Shown: positions 24,216-36,700 of the stretch, in pieces
How the letters are laid out: every line of letters begins with the position of its first letter
Numbering within the stretch: position 1 is the first letter of the stretch
DNA from: Unio delphinus
Lineage: Eukaryota > Mollusca > Bivalvia > Unionida > Unionidae
Length of the DNA stretch: 64,000 nucleotides
Reading direction: 5' to 3'
NCBI GenBank assembly: GCA_029339505.1
Contig: JAQISU010000081.1
Location: 22,035,501-22,099,500 of the forward strand
Position numbers and translations under genes: made by a program
Notes under the pieces: generated by a model
The model's input: only the letters and a program-made list of their open reading frames with translations
Databases searched by the model: none
What the model was told of the DNA's origin: nothing

Positions 24216-25144
24216 TCAGTTGTTCGAGAATCGTTTTTGAAAATGGAGTTTCACAGTGACTTTCCCTTTGGTAAATGGAATATTTTGTCCCAGTTCTCCT
24301 TTTATAGTAATGTTGACACTGTCGAAATACGACTTACTGACGGGCAAATAATGAGAATGTACAAATTCGCGGTGAATGTGATAGGTATTTCCACCTTCCT
24401 CGTCAGCGGCGTCGGCAGAATCCACTTTGAAAGGAATGACACGTTGTAACGGTACAGAGGTGTGTCCTACCACGTTGTACTCCACCACATCGGAGTACAC
24501 AAACATCAAGTTGAGTCCTTGGTTCATTTCTACAGGGAATCGAAAATATTTCGCAAAATCCTAGTTAGTGGTTATGGATTGTATTTCATTTTTCTTGAAC
24601 AAAATCCTTGGGTCTCCACCTAAAATATCACACAATTCAGGACAAAAGTTAATGGTCATCATTTTATCTTCTGAAAATTTCATCATCAGGCGACGAGCCA
24701 CTCTATGGTGCTCAAAGGTAACACTTTTTTTTACTTTCTCCATGACTTTACCAAACAAAGTATTCAAACTGGTAGCAAGTGTAGTCACTAAATGTTGACC
24801 GCTAAAGTAATAACCAGCAGGAATGGTGAACACATAGATTGTCTCTTTAGTTTGTAAGTCCTCTGTTTTCTTTGTGTCACTGCCAGTGATGCCACGTTCG
24901 TCTATGATTTTTGCAATTGCTCGTCATACACTAGTACTTTGAAAGTGTTTTGATTTTCGACGATGTTTTTGATTTGTGTCAGGTGTATCATTTCCACTAA
25001 AGCCACTTCCCAATGAGCATCTTGATCCAAATGAATGGACTGAGGTAATTTAGCCGTGTAACAGCACAACGTGTTGTTAGGAAACACCTCCATGGAACTG
25101 TCACTGGGTAACGTTAAGTAAAATTGGTTAATAGTGTTGTTCAT
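24216..25144 (-). pseudogene. Penton/minor-capsid-like virion protein of Polinton/adintovirus, broken
   Basis: About 310 codons. It begins at the ATG at 25144 (MNNTINQFYLTLPSDSSMEV, then NNTLCCYTAKLP and WEVALVEM), a pattern common in virion proteins encoded beside Polinton capsid genes. A frameshift near 24912 leads to YVFTIPAGYYFSGQHLVTTL. A single TAG at 24558-24560 separates this from NLMFVYSDVVEYNVVGHTSV, LQRVIPF and the C-terminal KGKVTVKLHF. The YSDVVE...VG...PLQRV block and the PFTKGKVTVKLHF end are hallmark features of the family. Assignment as penton/minor capsid is inference from gene order and prior knowledge of the group. Confidence 0.7.
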
Positions 25145-25559
25145 AAATCCAAGGTTCTTCTGTCCGAGGAGTCACTCGAGGTTAAAGGAGTGTTTAAAAG
25201 AGGATTAGGATTGGAAGGGCGACTGTTAGGAGAATGACTAACGTTGGACGCAAGACTCCCAATATTGTTACTGTTGTTCCCGTTGTAGGAGTATTTCAGG
25301 GAAGGATTGGGAAGCAGATACCAGATGCAACTGCTGAGTAAAATGGTCCACAATTGGTTGTCTCCTTGCTGCAAACTCAAATTAGCAATGTCTGCACCGA
25401 TGACACAATACGCCACAAATATTTGACAGAAAAAGACGATTTGCGTTTTAGGGACACGTTCTACACATCACACCCACAAGGGTTGCGTTTGTAAATCTTG
25501 CAGAGAAGAAGTGGGTGAAGGAGTAGTCACTGTGGTCGCTGAAGCTGTATTAAAGGGCA
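25141..25559 (-). pseudogene. Two-helix membrane protein of Polinton/adintovirus, one stop
   Basis: From the ATG at 25559 (MPFNTASATTVTTPSPTSSL) the frame runs through PLWV, one TGA near 25467, then CVERVPKTQIVFFCQIFVAY. There are two hydrophobic segments: one over FFCQIFVAYCVIGADIANLS and one over LWTILLSSCIWYLLPNPSLK. The tail is Asn/Ser/Pro-rich. The end overlaps the start of the next gene by four bases (ATGA-type overlap), showing tight packing. A protein of this design (VPK..I.FFCQ, then LWT.LLSSC..YLLP.PSL) is a regular member of these elements. Probably a virion membrane or assembly protein; role not proven. Confidence 0.65.
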
Positions 25560-25565
25560 TGATGG

Positions 25566-25998
25566 TCACTTCTTTTTATAGCCGATGACTTGCGAAGCGT
25601 CGATCCAAGAATCAAAACTAGGATGATATCCTTTCCAACGTACTTTGACTTCTTTGACACGACGTTTTCCTACTTTACGGGTTCTTCGTTCGAGAATGCT
25701 TTCAATGTCGTACATGTCGTCTTCTTTTTTGGTGACACGTTGTAGCTCAGGCAAGTAAAACGTTCCTTTTAATACTTCTCCGTTCATGTCTTCCTATTTA
25801 TAAACGGTAGGATGACGATCACGCACTCGTCCAGTACCATGAAACAATTCGGTGGTCCAGTTCGGTAAGCTTTTGGTTTTGCCAATGCGAACCCAATCTC
25901 CAGGGGTTAACGCTCTTTCACCTTTCTTTGGGACAGCCATCGTCCGGGACGTACCAAACAGACTCTCAAAAACAGTCACTTCTTTGTCAGGATGAAAA
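25566..25998 (-). pseudogene. Retrovirus-like integrase, C-terminal fragment with chromodomain
   Basis: The frame reads PDKEVTVFESLFGTSRTMAV, then a small SH3-like region (LTPGDWVRIGKTKSLPNW, then TGRVRDRHPTVYK), an in-frame TAG at 25791-25793, and a chromodomain: YDIESILERRTR, VKVRWKGYHPSFDSWIDASQ, with the aromatic positions Tyr, Trp, Tyr and Trp visible. It ends in IGYKKK at 25566. Polinton integrases have exactly this C-terminal layout. The catalytic DDE core and zinc finger are missing, because at about 25998 the sequence switches to the SINE head. The open frame continuing to 26063 is therefore a chance fusion of SINE and integrase sequence. Confidence 0.8.
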
Positions 25999-26048
25999 AA
26001 CCCACGACGTCCCGCTTTCTCAGCGGACGCTCTAACCACTAGGATAGT
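25990..26048 (-). mobile_element. tRNA-like SINE head joining the viral block to block B copy 2
   Basis: The reverse complement holds box A and the anticodon-side region (CCTAGTGGTTAGAGCGTCCG ... GCGGGACGTCGTGGGTT) and stops where box B should begin. The same phrase ACGTCGTGGG continues into box B (TACGAATCCC) at 62680-62700, so the SINE is broken here inside the T-arm region and joined to integrase sequence. Confidence 0.7.
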
Positions 26049-26329
26049 GCCTAAAATGAACATATGTTAAACACAATTTGCTGAAACTTGATTAACTTTA
26101 ATTTTTTTGAATGCTTATGATCAGACATATTTATCTCAGTATAGACCCATCGTTGACGTAATCGTCTATCAGAGAAAACATGTCTACGACCGAATTTATT
26201 TTATCTACGTGTGATACATTTTGCACTTAAAGAACAGGTACTAATTTAGCAATGGGCTTTCCAAAGTAAAGTTTGTAAAGGACTGAAAGTTCAGCAATTA
26301 AATAGTCTCCCTATTTTCTTTCAGTTACA

Positions 26330-26334
<5 letters not shown>

Positions 26335-26407
<73 letters not shown>
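26335..26407. repeat. (TA)n microsatellite
   Basis: More than 35 TA units, present only in copy 2 of block B; copy 1 and copy 3 lack it. Confidence 0.95.
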
Positions 26408-26409
<2 letters not shown>

Positions 26410-27180
26410 AAAGATTAATTTTACGAAAAGTTTAATTTTCGTTGTCAAGAAATAATTTTCATCCAAACCCATGTATGCTACAGTATATTGATTCTTCACC
26501 CATTTCTATACTGGTTCTTGTTCTTCAATGTAATTAGTATTGTGAGTCCTTCAACACAATGTCACATGATTCGGGTCTTATGACGATCTGAGTTTTTTTT
26601 AATGCTTATCACCATGTTCGATTTAAAGTGTGATTTATTACTCTGCCAGATGAGACCAACTTTATATGTATGTGATCGTTAGATAAACTGCATGTTTGTT
26701 GTGTTGAGACATATTTTCGTTCAACGTGTACGTAGCTAATCTTTGAATGTTTTCGGAAACGCAGTTGTGTCCGCCATTGTGAAAAGGACACGATTAATGA
26801 TATTAGTTTTTACTTCATCACATTTTGAAAGACTTTGTTCAATTTTGTGAGAATGATTCTCAATATTTTCTACTAACGTGTGTCATGTAAACCGTGGATT
26901 AAGTGATTGAAGGTAAATACATATTTTTGTGTTTTGGCGAAATGGAACATTTTATGAGAAACTTGCAGGAAAGGAGATTCATGCTTTTTAACTGTTATTT
27001 ATGTAGAGTTAAATAAATCGAGTTCGAATTAGGATATATCTTACATATACAAAGTGTAGGGAAATATATATATTTTTTTAAAAGCTGCGACACTGATACA
27101 GGTAATCGAGAAAACACCATTTCTTGAAAAGTTGGAGTTTACATCGTGATATTATTAGTGATGACAATAACTAATTTGTT

Positions 27181-27232
27181 GACGACGACGATTATTATTA
27201 TTATTAGTAGTAGTAGTAATAGTAGTAGTAGT

Positions 27233-27279
<47 letters not shown>
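27181..27279. repeat. Mixed trinucleotide array (GAC/ATT/AGT/ATC)
   Basis: Counterpart of the palindromic GAT/ATC array at 3174-3223. Here four different trinucleotide runs follow one another. Confidence 0.9.
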
Positions 27280-30200
27280 TAAAAGTCGATTATGAAAAAA
27301 ATCCAAACAAATAATCATTACTTCCGATTTTATTGAAGCTTCTTTTCTCTACCAAATTTAGTCATGTGATCAATTGTTCTGATATATAGATAGTCATGCA
27401 GACAGACATACAGATAATAGTATTGTGGTAGATTACTATTCAGGACTTGACATACAAAATAGTGTTTTGGCCAATTACTATTCAAAGCTTGATATCTAAT
27501 TGTGTTGTAGCCAATTAATAATCAGGGCTTGATATATAACAGTGTTCCGTTTATATTCGTTGCATAACAGGAAATTGAAATTATTAAGAGCAATAGATGG
27601 AATAAACACTAGACATTGACAAAGTATACAGTTAAAGTTCTTGAATCTGCCTTTCTAACTTGTAATGACGACGGATTAGGAGTATGTCACTTTGCGTTCT
27701 TTCTTAGCAACACTCTAAATTCCTGTTCCAAAGTTGATGTTCGAATTCTATCCATGCGGCAGATGTTTTGTTGTTGTATACCCTTTTATTTGCTCTAAAA
27801 CGTTTACATAATCGGAGTCATACAGTATATCTCCATATCGCACTGCTTTATACCAAAAGACGCGTGTCTTAAAATAGTTATTGCTTTAAAGTTCAAATCA
27901 TCGACTAGTACGCCTATGATGAGATTGGAATGTTCTGTAATAATCAGCGTTCGTGTCGATGACACGCACTCAGCTTATGTAGAGTGTGCTGTATTTTTCC
28001 ATACTACACGGATTTGTACACCACTACTCATGGGTCTGAAAATATTGTCGTGTATAAGGAACTATTTTGTAAATAACAAATACACGCTCGTATATCAGAC
28101 GAGTTCGATTTTGTAGATAACTAAACAAGCCGTATCGTCTATTGGAAAGCAGAGATAATGAAATCACAAATGTGGACGAGTTCACCGAGTCAAAAATTAA
28201 ACTTTCAAAGAAGCAAACGAATGAAGGTGATATTAGCAATGTCCACAATAGTAGTGAGAGACGCATTATTTGAAAATTCCTTAATGATGATGTAAACAAT
28301 TATTTAAGAGAAATAATTTTAACGTTTTGCAAACAGAATGATTCAGACCATGGCTGGTGCTCTGTGGGGAATATAAAAACATATTAAGGCAAAGGGTCAT
28401 CGCATATTTATCATAGGTATAACAGTTTTAAGTCAGATCACTAAATTCTAAAAAATAATATGGAACTGAAGATTTTGTTAGGAAACTGAGAGCAGGACTG
28501 CCCATAAGGCAAAGCGAACGAGGCATCTACCTTGGGCCCCGCGATTTCAGGAAATCAAGTCCGCAATGCATTTTTCCTACTGTGGAGCCCAACTCATTAC
28601 TATAGCTGCCTTGGGTCCCGCACATCCTAGGGCCGGGCCTGATAAAAACACCAGAGTCAGTAAGGCAAGACGACTAAAGAATCTTATTTCCGCTGACTTT
28701 ACACAGCAGCTGATTTGCAATTTTCCCCCGTTTAACTATTTTGATACAATGTTAGGGGTAGAAGACATACTCTGTTTGATATGGGTCATACCTGGGGTCC
28801 CTCCAACAGCGAGTATGCAAGTGAAAGGGCATAAACTCTGCGTCTTCTTTCTTCCTTGCTCATATTACATGTACATCTTACAGACCTGATCCAATAAATC
28901 TAGACCATCTCAAGTAGAAAAACAGAATTGAATTGAATCGACAGGAAAACGAAATCCATTCATTACAGACCAAATGGAAAAGTTGTTTCAATGAACATTC
29001 ATTTGCACTGTGACTCTAAATTTCGATATTAAGTAGACCAAAGCGAGAACTTTTAAAAGCTAATGTCGAGCGCGCGACGAAGTTCAAAGGTCTCTGGACG
29101 GTGATATAGTTTGGAATACGACTTAAATTTAATTACTTTTTGTCTTGTCTTTTAATTATTAAGCCATATAGAAAAGCAAAACGAGTACATAATAAAGGGT
29201 TGCTGCAATTATATCGGAAAATATAAACTCGTTTTTTGCCCGGAGTAATACTGAACTTCCTGAACAAATACTCCTTAATATTTTCCCATACGAATGCAAT
29301 AACCTATATTTTTTTTCTATGCGTTGTATACAGAGACTAAAATGCTTCATTTTTAATGAATCTTAGAGACAAAACTAAGTATTCAATAAATAAATTACAG
29401 CACCTGAATCAGAAAATATCAGCGAGTTTATCTTAGCAATACTGGTAATTTACCAAAAAGAAGACTCGTTCATATTTTCCCATACTAATGAGGTAACCTA
29501 TAAGCATTACATTGCTTCATACTGCGCAACAAGAGTGTCTAAAAAATATTATGGCGTGTTAAGAATCTTTTAAATTGTAGACAAAGAAGGCTCGTTCATG
29601 TAGAGGAGCAGAGGTTTTGCTCTGTTAGATTTGTGTGTGCATGAATTAAGCAAGTTTTGTGAGCCATTTGAAGGTAGAGATGACTTTCAGGCAAGTAAGC
29701 GACAGAACGTCACATTCGCAATGTCCAATAATTACTTTACGCACAGGCCTTTGAAATTATATCACTCTAGTATATCAAACTGTGATGCGTTCATGAGGCA
29801 TTAATACGCAGACATAAACATTGTTTCAACAGTAGGCTATCGCTTCCATACTCTCTAAAATATTTTATCATTAGCGAAGTAAGATGAAAGCTAGAAAATA
29901 TTAATAATCCCCGTTTTCTAAATGAATTATACATGATTCACGATTTCATCAAAATCCTCTCTGCTTTTTCTCTCTTTTTCTCACATGCGTAAGGGACATA
30001 AGAAGGAGAAATCGGTAGAGTGAGAGAGAAGAATAATCTGGGACAGTGATGAAACCATTAAATTTTAATTTGAACTAACACTGGGTAATCTACAAGAACA
30101 TAGGTTGTAGTAACGGTTTGGTATACACGTTCCGTTGAATTTAAATACAGTGTTTGCAATATCAGTGATACAAAGTTGCAATAACCTGTCGAGATTGTAT

Positions 30201-30490
30201 GGCACCTTTTATCACACATACATAATGTCATCTCTTCAGTGCTAAGGTTCTTAAAACGGATTATTTAATATTACAATGTCCAAAAAGCCGCCCCATCCCC
30301 TCCCCTTTGACTACTAGCTGGTAAGGCAGTAGACTAATTGACCAACAAACACACTTAAGGATGGACAATTAAAAAAGCACAGTAACTTATAATTTTTAAT
30401 ATAAGCTTATGCATGTATCAAAAACTTTTTTCAGAATTTAAACTTTTCGACACTTTTTCAAATACTTTAACAACAAAATATTAGGTTTCT

Positions 30491-30491
<1 letters not shown>

Positions 30492-30580
<89 letters not shown>

Positions 30581-30581
30581 A
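30492..30581 (+). repeat. (AAT)n(AAAT)n microsatellite
   Basis: Counterpart of 6411-6494 in block B copy 1. Confidence 0.9.
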
Positions 30582-30879
30582 GTAAAAGATTTGACTTAGA
30601 ACAAATAATCCATAGACAGGCAATAAATGAATCGCTCCCAGCTTGAACCTTGATGGTTCCTACTTTTATAATACAAAACAAAAACGTATATATCTTGCCA
30701 TGAGACTCATCATTCAAACCAATCTGTTTATCTAGTGTGGTCTGCGATCGCGATTTAAGATGAACTATTACAGTTCAAATAGAAATATATTTTTTTACAG
30801 AGAGACATACATGGTGAGATTGCATGTCAATGCAATCAATAAATTCCCTATATTGCGACTAAACGCTAACATTACTTCC

Positions 30880-31090
30880 TGCCGTGTGTTATCTCGAGTA
30901 GTTAGATCAAGACAGTAGTATTAGGGCACCGCAACCGTAGAAGGTTTTCTAGTGCAGAGGCAGTTCGACTAACGTGCTTATGTCATTATCACGGTATCTG
31001 ATTTGACTGAGGGGTTCGAATCTGCACTCTTTTGGTCGCGAGTCTGGTACGCTAACCATTGAATCACTCTGGCTCCTCGGCATTATGGGA
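30880..31090 (-). mobile_element. tRNA-derived SINE (block B copy 2)
   Basis: Same element as at 6750-6962, with box A-like TCAATGGTTAGCG and box B-like GATTCGAACCCC on the minus strand. This copy keeps a cleaner spacer between the boxes (ACCAGACTCGCGACC). Confidence 0.6.
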
Positions 31091-31328
31091 AGGAATTTTA
31101 GGATAATGTTATCAATAGTATACATTACACTCCTTGTCATTTAAAAGAATTAAACAGGTAAAGCAAACTGCGGATTTTAAGGCAGAACTACGCCTTAGTA
31201 AAGGTTTTCTTATTGCCTCAACAAGGTTTAGTCTAGGGTAGAATATGGATATGTATTTTATTGCTATACAGTTAGATCAACATGATCCGCCATTAAATTA
31301 GCCTGTGTAAGCATGTTATCTTTGTTAT

Positions 31329-31553
31329 TTATCTTACACATAAATACTCGGATTGGCGGCCTAAACCACCCGTCTTCTCGTCATATCGCTGACAATATAA
31401 GGCCCTGATAACTGAATTAAATCTCCAGATATCCTGGTACCAGTCCGACTCCCTGTTCACATATCCCTTTACCTTAAATCTGCCTGTAATCCATACTGAC
31501 GTTATTGTTATAATTAATATCATTAGTGGCATTAAAATTGGTAACATAAGCAA
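31329..31553 (-). CDS. Small single-pass membrane-protein-like ORF, copy 2
   Basis: Counterpart of the ORF at 7202-7438. The hydrophobic segment MLPILMPLMILIITITSV and the charged tail ending QSEYLCVR are kept. The first ATG of copy 1 is AAG here, so only a later ATG remains. Unrecognised; may be an exon fragment or chance. Confidence 0.3.
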   Translation of the reverse strand: MLMLPILMPLMILIITITSVWITGRFKVKGYVNRESDWYQDIWRFNSVIRALYCQRYDEKTGGLGRQSEYLCVR

Positions 31554-31702
31554 ACGCAGTGACTTGGTCCAGGGAATGTAAACCTATTTTCTCATATATG
31601 ATGCCAATAATTATTCACCTGTTTGCAATCATCTTGAGAATCTAAAAAAAATCCATAATGCTACATTATCTAGTGCTATTAAGAAACTACAACAAATTTT
31701 GC

Positions 31703-32411
31703 TTAAGATTTTCATTATTTCATTTGTCTAGTAACAACAACTCATGCACTCTCATCTTACCTAAGCACACTTAAAAAAGTAAGCCTCATTGTACATGGAA
31801 AACATACAAACCAGAACACCTTTGAGCCATTGTACATGGCTTTTAAAAGGGTCATATTTATAACTTATGTTGCAGTTTTACTTTACCATTTGAAAGATAC
31901 AACGCATGATAAAAATGCGCCAATCGATACGATGCAAGTGAGGGATTAATAAGGTACATGACTATTTTAAATTTTGTCTGAACGTTATGAAAATTTAATA
32001 GCACGATGTAATTTTTCTGTACGGTATCGGTAGTATGGGATGTTACTGAGACGTTAATGTGAAAGAAGATTAGAATGTCATTTTTCTTTTGATTTGGTAG
32101 CAGTATGGGGATTTAACATTAGGTTGCAATGCTTGTGGTTTGTAGAGACAATGAGAAATTTAATGTTAACAATGATCATTGCTTTAACTTAGTATGACAC
32201 TGATTACAAACAGAAATTTAACATGATAGAGCTGGTCTTTAACAGGAATGTGGATGGTAAGATTAGAAATATTATGTTAAATTAGGTTTTGTGTCGTTAT
32301 GTTGTGGTTTTATAGGGTCAAGATATGAAATCTGTTAAAATTTCTTACCTGATGTTTAATTTGGACGTTTATAACATTAAATATACCGTTATCGGATAGA
32401 ACACTCTAGAC
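31703..32411. other. No gene recognised
   Basis: AT-rich sequence between the end of block B and the solo LTR. No coding or RNA features seen. Confidence 0.5.
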
Positions 32412-32415
32412 CATG

Positions 32416-33223
32416 TGTTACGTGCTTAGGCTCGAATAAACAGTGACATAGAAAGAGTGAAAATAACAAGCTTGTAAAAAGTAATAAACAATTTATAGAG
32501 TACAAATATTTTTTCGGAAAGAAAAATAAACTTACGGTTTTAACAATCAATTCCAAAATTAATCCAAAAATAATTCAAAATTTATCCACTAGAGAAATTG
32601 CAAAAGTCCTGGTAATAAAATGTTCAAATAATTCTAAGTTCGAATTTCAGCGAAGTATCCAATATGGAAGACGATGTCACTTGATGAAGTCAGTTCTGTT
32701 AATAACAATATATCAGCACAATTCTTTTCCAGATAAATAACAAAATAAATCCTCTTGATCCAAACGAATTGACATAATTTCCAGTACAAGGTAATTTATA
32801 ATAACTCAAAAAGACACAACTTAATATTCTAAAAGCCCAACTTCTACTAAATAGCTCGGTACAAAACATAGTTTATATACCTGTTTTTACGTAAACAAGA
32901 AAGGGGTCACGATCTTCTAGAATCTTTCAGAACAATTTTACGTTCAAGAAATCACGTAAACAGCGTATGACCGAACTAAAATAGAAAGATGTTTATACAA
33001 AACTCCATTTTGTCCTTTGAACCAACCAATCATTTTAAAAGCTTGTTTACAACGCTGAAACCAGGTCAGAAATGAGGTCAACACCTTGTGTTTATTCTGT
33101 AAAGTACAGGTCACCCCCCCCCCTTTCAATGAAAGAGTCTTAAAACTTAAAATGCCAAATTTAAATCTAACAAAAAAAACAATAAAAATAAATACAAATG
33201 ACTTATATCAAATATACGTAACA
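32416..33223. mobile_element. Solo LTR (808 bp) with 4-bp target duplication
   Basis: Begins TGTTACG and ends CGTAACA, a perfect 7-bp inverted terminus with the TG...CA ends of an LTR. Both sides carry CATG (32412-32415 and 33224-33227), which fits a 4-bp target duplication. No internal coding region adjoins it. Related pieces lie at about 42425-43265 and 52258-52400, which share the phrases 'taggctcg', 'gtgaaaataacaagcttgta' and 'cttacggtttta'. It may belong to the Ty3/gypsy family whose pol remnant is at 53820-54770, but that link is not shown. Orientation not determined. Confidence 0.7.
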
Positions 33224-33227
33224 CATG

Positions 33228-33656
33228 ATATCTTACTATCCCCCCATTTAGAAAATTATTGAGACTCATGATGCTGAAGCTATCAATATTTTTAACAATA
33301 AACTTCCTATTTTCTATCCAGACTGATTGTCATGATAAAGCTATGATTATTTTTAACATAGGATTTGCATTAGCCGCTCTTCACCCATATTTGTCGGCCT
33401 AATGTCAAATCCCCATTGCCGCCAATATTACCCAACATATATTTCGATTTCGCATGTTGATCCTGTAAAGTGCAAACACTCAACATACTCATTGAAGTGT
33501 AATCAATTTCGTGACAATTTTATTTCGCGATAATTTTACAATCGCACTGTTTTGGGGTAGGAACCAATACTTTGACGAATTAGTGATAAGTGTTTTCTTC
33601 AGAAGTGTTTTGTTCAAAGCTAACTTATATAACACTATTTTAAAACATTTGTTTCA
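33228..33656. other. Upstream region of the cadherin-like gene
   Basis: AT-rich. A good splice acceptor (TTTGTTTCAG, ending 33656) suggests that the first coding exon may be preceded by a noncoding exon further upstream. No core promoter was recognised. Confidence 0.35.
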
Positions 33657-33734
33657 GATATAAATAATCCTGGTAGAAACATTGAAATAGTGAATTTCAC
33701 ACAAAATTACTCAGTGTAATGGAGTATTGAAAGA

Positions 33735-33789
33735 ATGATGGACAACATCCCATTCCTGTTGGTAGTGTCATCTTTGCTCTGCATTCAAG
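33735..33789 (+). CDS. Cadherin-like gene, exon 1 (signal peptide)
   Basis: Two consecutive ATGs, then a hydrophobic signal peptide core (IPFLLVVSSLLC). The donor CAAG/GTATGT is near consensus; phase 1. The in-frame TGA shortly before the ATG supports this start. Confidence 0.75.
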
Positions 33790-36700
33790 GTATGTCGTTT
33801 TTCCAATGTAGAGTTGATTATATTATACGGTGAGTAAAACAGTCATAATTTGAATGACGAATTTAAAACTAACAGACGTTGAGACAAACAAGAAATGTTA
33901 GATCTTTCATCGCTTGTATAGTCTCTTCTCTGTGGGTTACTTCCCCTCACAAATCAAGTATTATGGACCGGGCACCAGCATATGAGATGGGGAAAGTTTT
34001 GTTCATTCAGCTACTATGTTATAGCAACTTTTCTATACTTGTTTAATTTTATTTTTCTGGGGTGCTATTAAATATCATTAAAAACAGCCGCGATAGTCCA
34101 TTTATACTGGTGCTGGTTCGAATTCCCTCACTTGATCAGTGACTTACGTCGTCTACTGTATTATATTCTTGTGAGCTTTTAAAGTGTTGCTAGGCCGAAA
34201 AACACCAAACCAACATTTTAATTTATTTCTCAGCATACCTGATCTGTATTTATTTCTTCGATTTTTTACAAACTCGTTTTAAATTGAAGATTCAGACGAA
34301 GTATAGTAAGTACAAACTGTGTTAAGGATAAACCTATTTTAATTCCAACAGTTCCAGAGGTAAATAGAAACACATACAACGATGAACATGCAGTTGGTAG
34401 CAATATAGATCGTAAAATGCTGTTGATTTATTTGCTTACTGAATACTAAAACATATGAAAGCCTATCATCAAATAATGTAATGTACATTTTTATCTTGAA
34501 GTTCTGTTAGCTTTTGCTGTTTAAATAATCGGCGCTTTGAGTATGTATGCATTGCTATAAGTTTCAGAGGGCAAACTGCCAAAACCCTTCATTTCAATGG
34601 TTTTTTTTATACTGCATCAAGGAAACCATGTATGTGCCCAGTTTCGTATAAAATTATATATTGAGTAAATGTATTCATTAAATCAAAATATATCCCTTCC
34701 ATTCATTCAGATTTTTAGGCGTGTACCTTAACTTTATGTTTATTAATTCGTTCTTTTCAAAGTAAAGTGTATTTGTAACAAACGTAATATAATAATCTGC
34801 CAATAATCAGCGCAAAACTTCCTATTGTTTGTGATGGAACACATTCAAGAATTTTTTTTCAGTGTCTTCACAAAACTGCAATGATGTCATATACAGCATA
34901 ACGACCATTAACATAGTTTCTGAGACAGATTCTGCAGGTAGAGTACACTCATCCTCGTCTTCGAGCATTATTGTACATGATAATCCAATACAAATGTAGA
35001 TGCTCTTATATTATTGGCAAGATATGCTTCATTAGCAGACTCTTCTTTCTATTGACCGACGTAATAAAAGTAAGTGACACATTCTTCTTTTCAATGACTA
35101 ACATACTCACAAAAGTCACAACAATCAGTGAAAAAGCTTTTTTCTACGTACTGACACACTCACAAAAGCATCTTTATCTTAAACTGAAATATTTTCTAAA
35201 GATGTCATCTCAATAACGTTCAAACAATTACATTGCTGTGTGCACAATTTCGCATTCTTTTTTGCTCAAACACTAACAATTTACTCCATTGACACGGGTC
35301 TTCTTGTGTGTTAAAGTACAAATCATCGGGATAACAATGACACCATTTTATTTATAATACATTTGTGTGTTTGTTATTGCTTTAACATAAAAATGGGGGG
35401 GGGGGTGAAAGGTGACATCAATTTATTATAAGGTTCACAATAAAAGTATTATCTTTTTGTTTCAGGCACATTGATATTCAATGTCAGTAAAAGTCCATCG
35501 TACAACATTACATATACCATCACCAATCCGACTGAACCAGCCATGCAGCCTTATTTCGGACATTTTCAGAACGATACATTATATGCATTTTCATTAAATA
35601 GGACTCTAGATCTGGAAGAGCTGTATAATTTATTGGTAATTATACCATTTATATAATATATTGGTATTTATACTATTTTAAATAATATATTGGTAATTAA
35701 GCTAATTTAGATAATATGTTGATAATTATACTATTTTATATAATTTAATAGGTAATTATACTATTTTTTTTATAATTAAGTGATAATTACATATTATTGT
35801 ATATTATATATTGGTAATTATACTATTTTATATAATGTATTAGTAATTATTGTATATTATATAATTAATTGGCAATTATATCTTTTAAAATAATTAATTG
35901 GTAATTATACTATTGTATACAAAATCTTGGTAATTATACTATATTTTATCATATATTGATAATTATACTATTCTTTATAATATATTTGTAATTATACTAT
36001 TTTGTATAATTAATCAGTAATTATACTATTTTGTATAATATATTGGTAATTATACTATTTTATATAATATATTGATAATTTTACTATTTTATATAATATG
36101 TTGGTAATTTTACTATTTTATATAATTAATTGGTAATTATACTATATATATGATATACTGGTAATTTTAATATTTTATTTAATATATTGGTAATTATACA
36201 ATTGTGTAGAAAAATTTCTTTACTGTATTATCTTATAATAATAATCATATATACATATTTACAGCCTAACGATTAGTTATCATAATTTTGAAGCAATTCC
36301 TTGATGGTTCCAAAGAAGAATTTCAAGGTTTCGATTATTTATTTTATGAAAATAATTTAAATAATCCATCCACGTTTCTATTCATTTACTTATTGTACGG
36401 TTTGATTGGTGTATTGAAACAGTGTTAGCTTTCATGCTTTTTAATTGCTTTCTGCCGAACATTTTAAGGCATACATAAGTGATCACGCGAAACAGTTTAA
36501 TTAGCACGAATTTATGATGATGATAAAAATTACTCTCACTTACAGGGCTATGATGTTCAAACAATTGCTTTTGACTTTACTTGTGGAACGGTAAGATTTT
36601 TTACCCTGATTCACCTTGGGACAAGTTTTGTTTTTATTACACTATGGAGAATGTTTTTTATGATTTTGGCCAATACAGTCATGTGGTGCTATACTATAAA

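Larger units (their letters stand above)
26049..31702 (+). repeat. Block B, copy 2 of the segmental duplication
   Basis: Matches 2284-7578 along its whole length in the same orientation. Extra parts here: a long TA run (26335-26407), about 230 bp around 26585-26810 that copy 3 also has, and about 65 bp at 29092-29160. Missing here: about 50 bp near 28850. The match ends at about 31702. Microsatellite, SINE and small ORF inside are listed separately. No intact gene recognised in the remainder. Confidence 0.9.
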
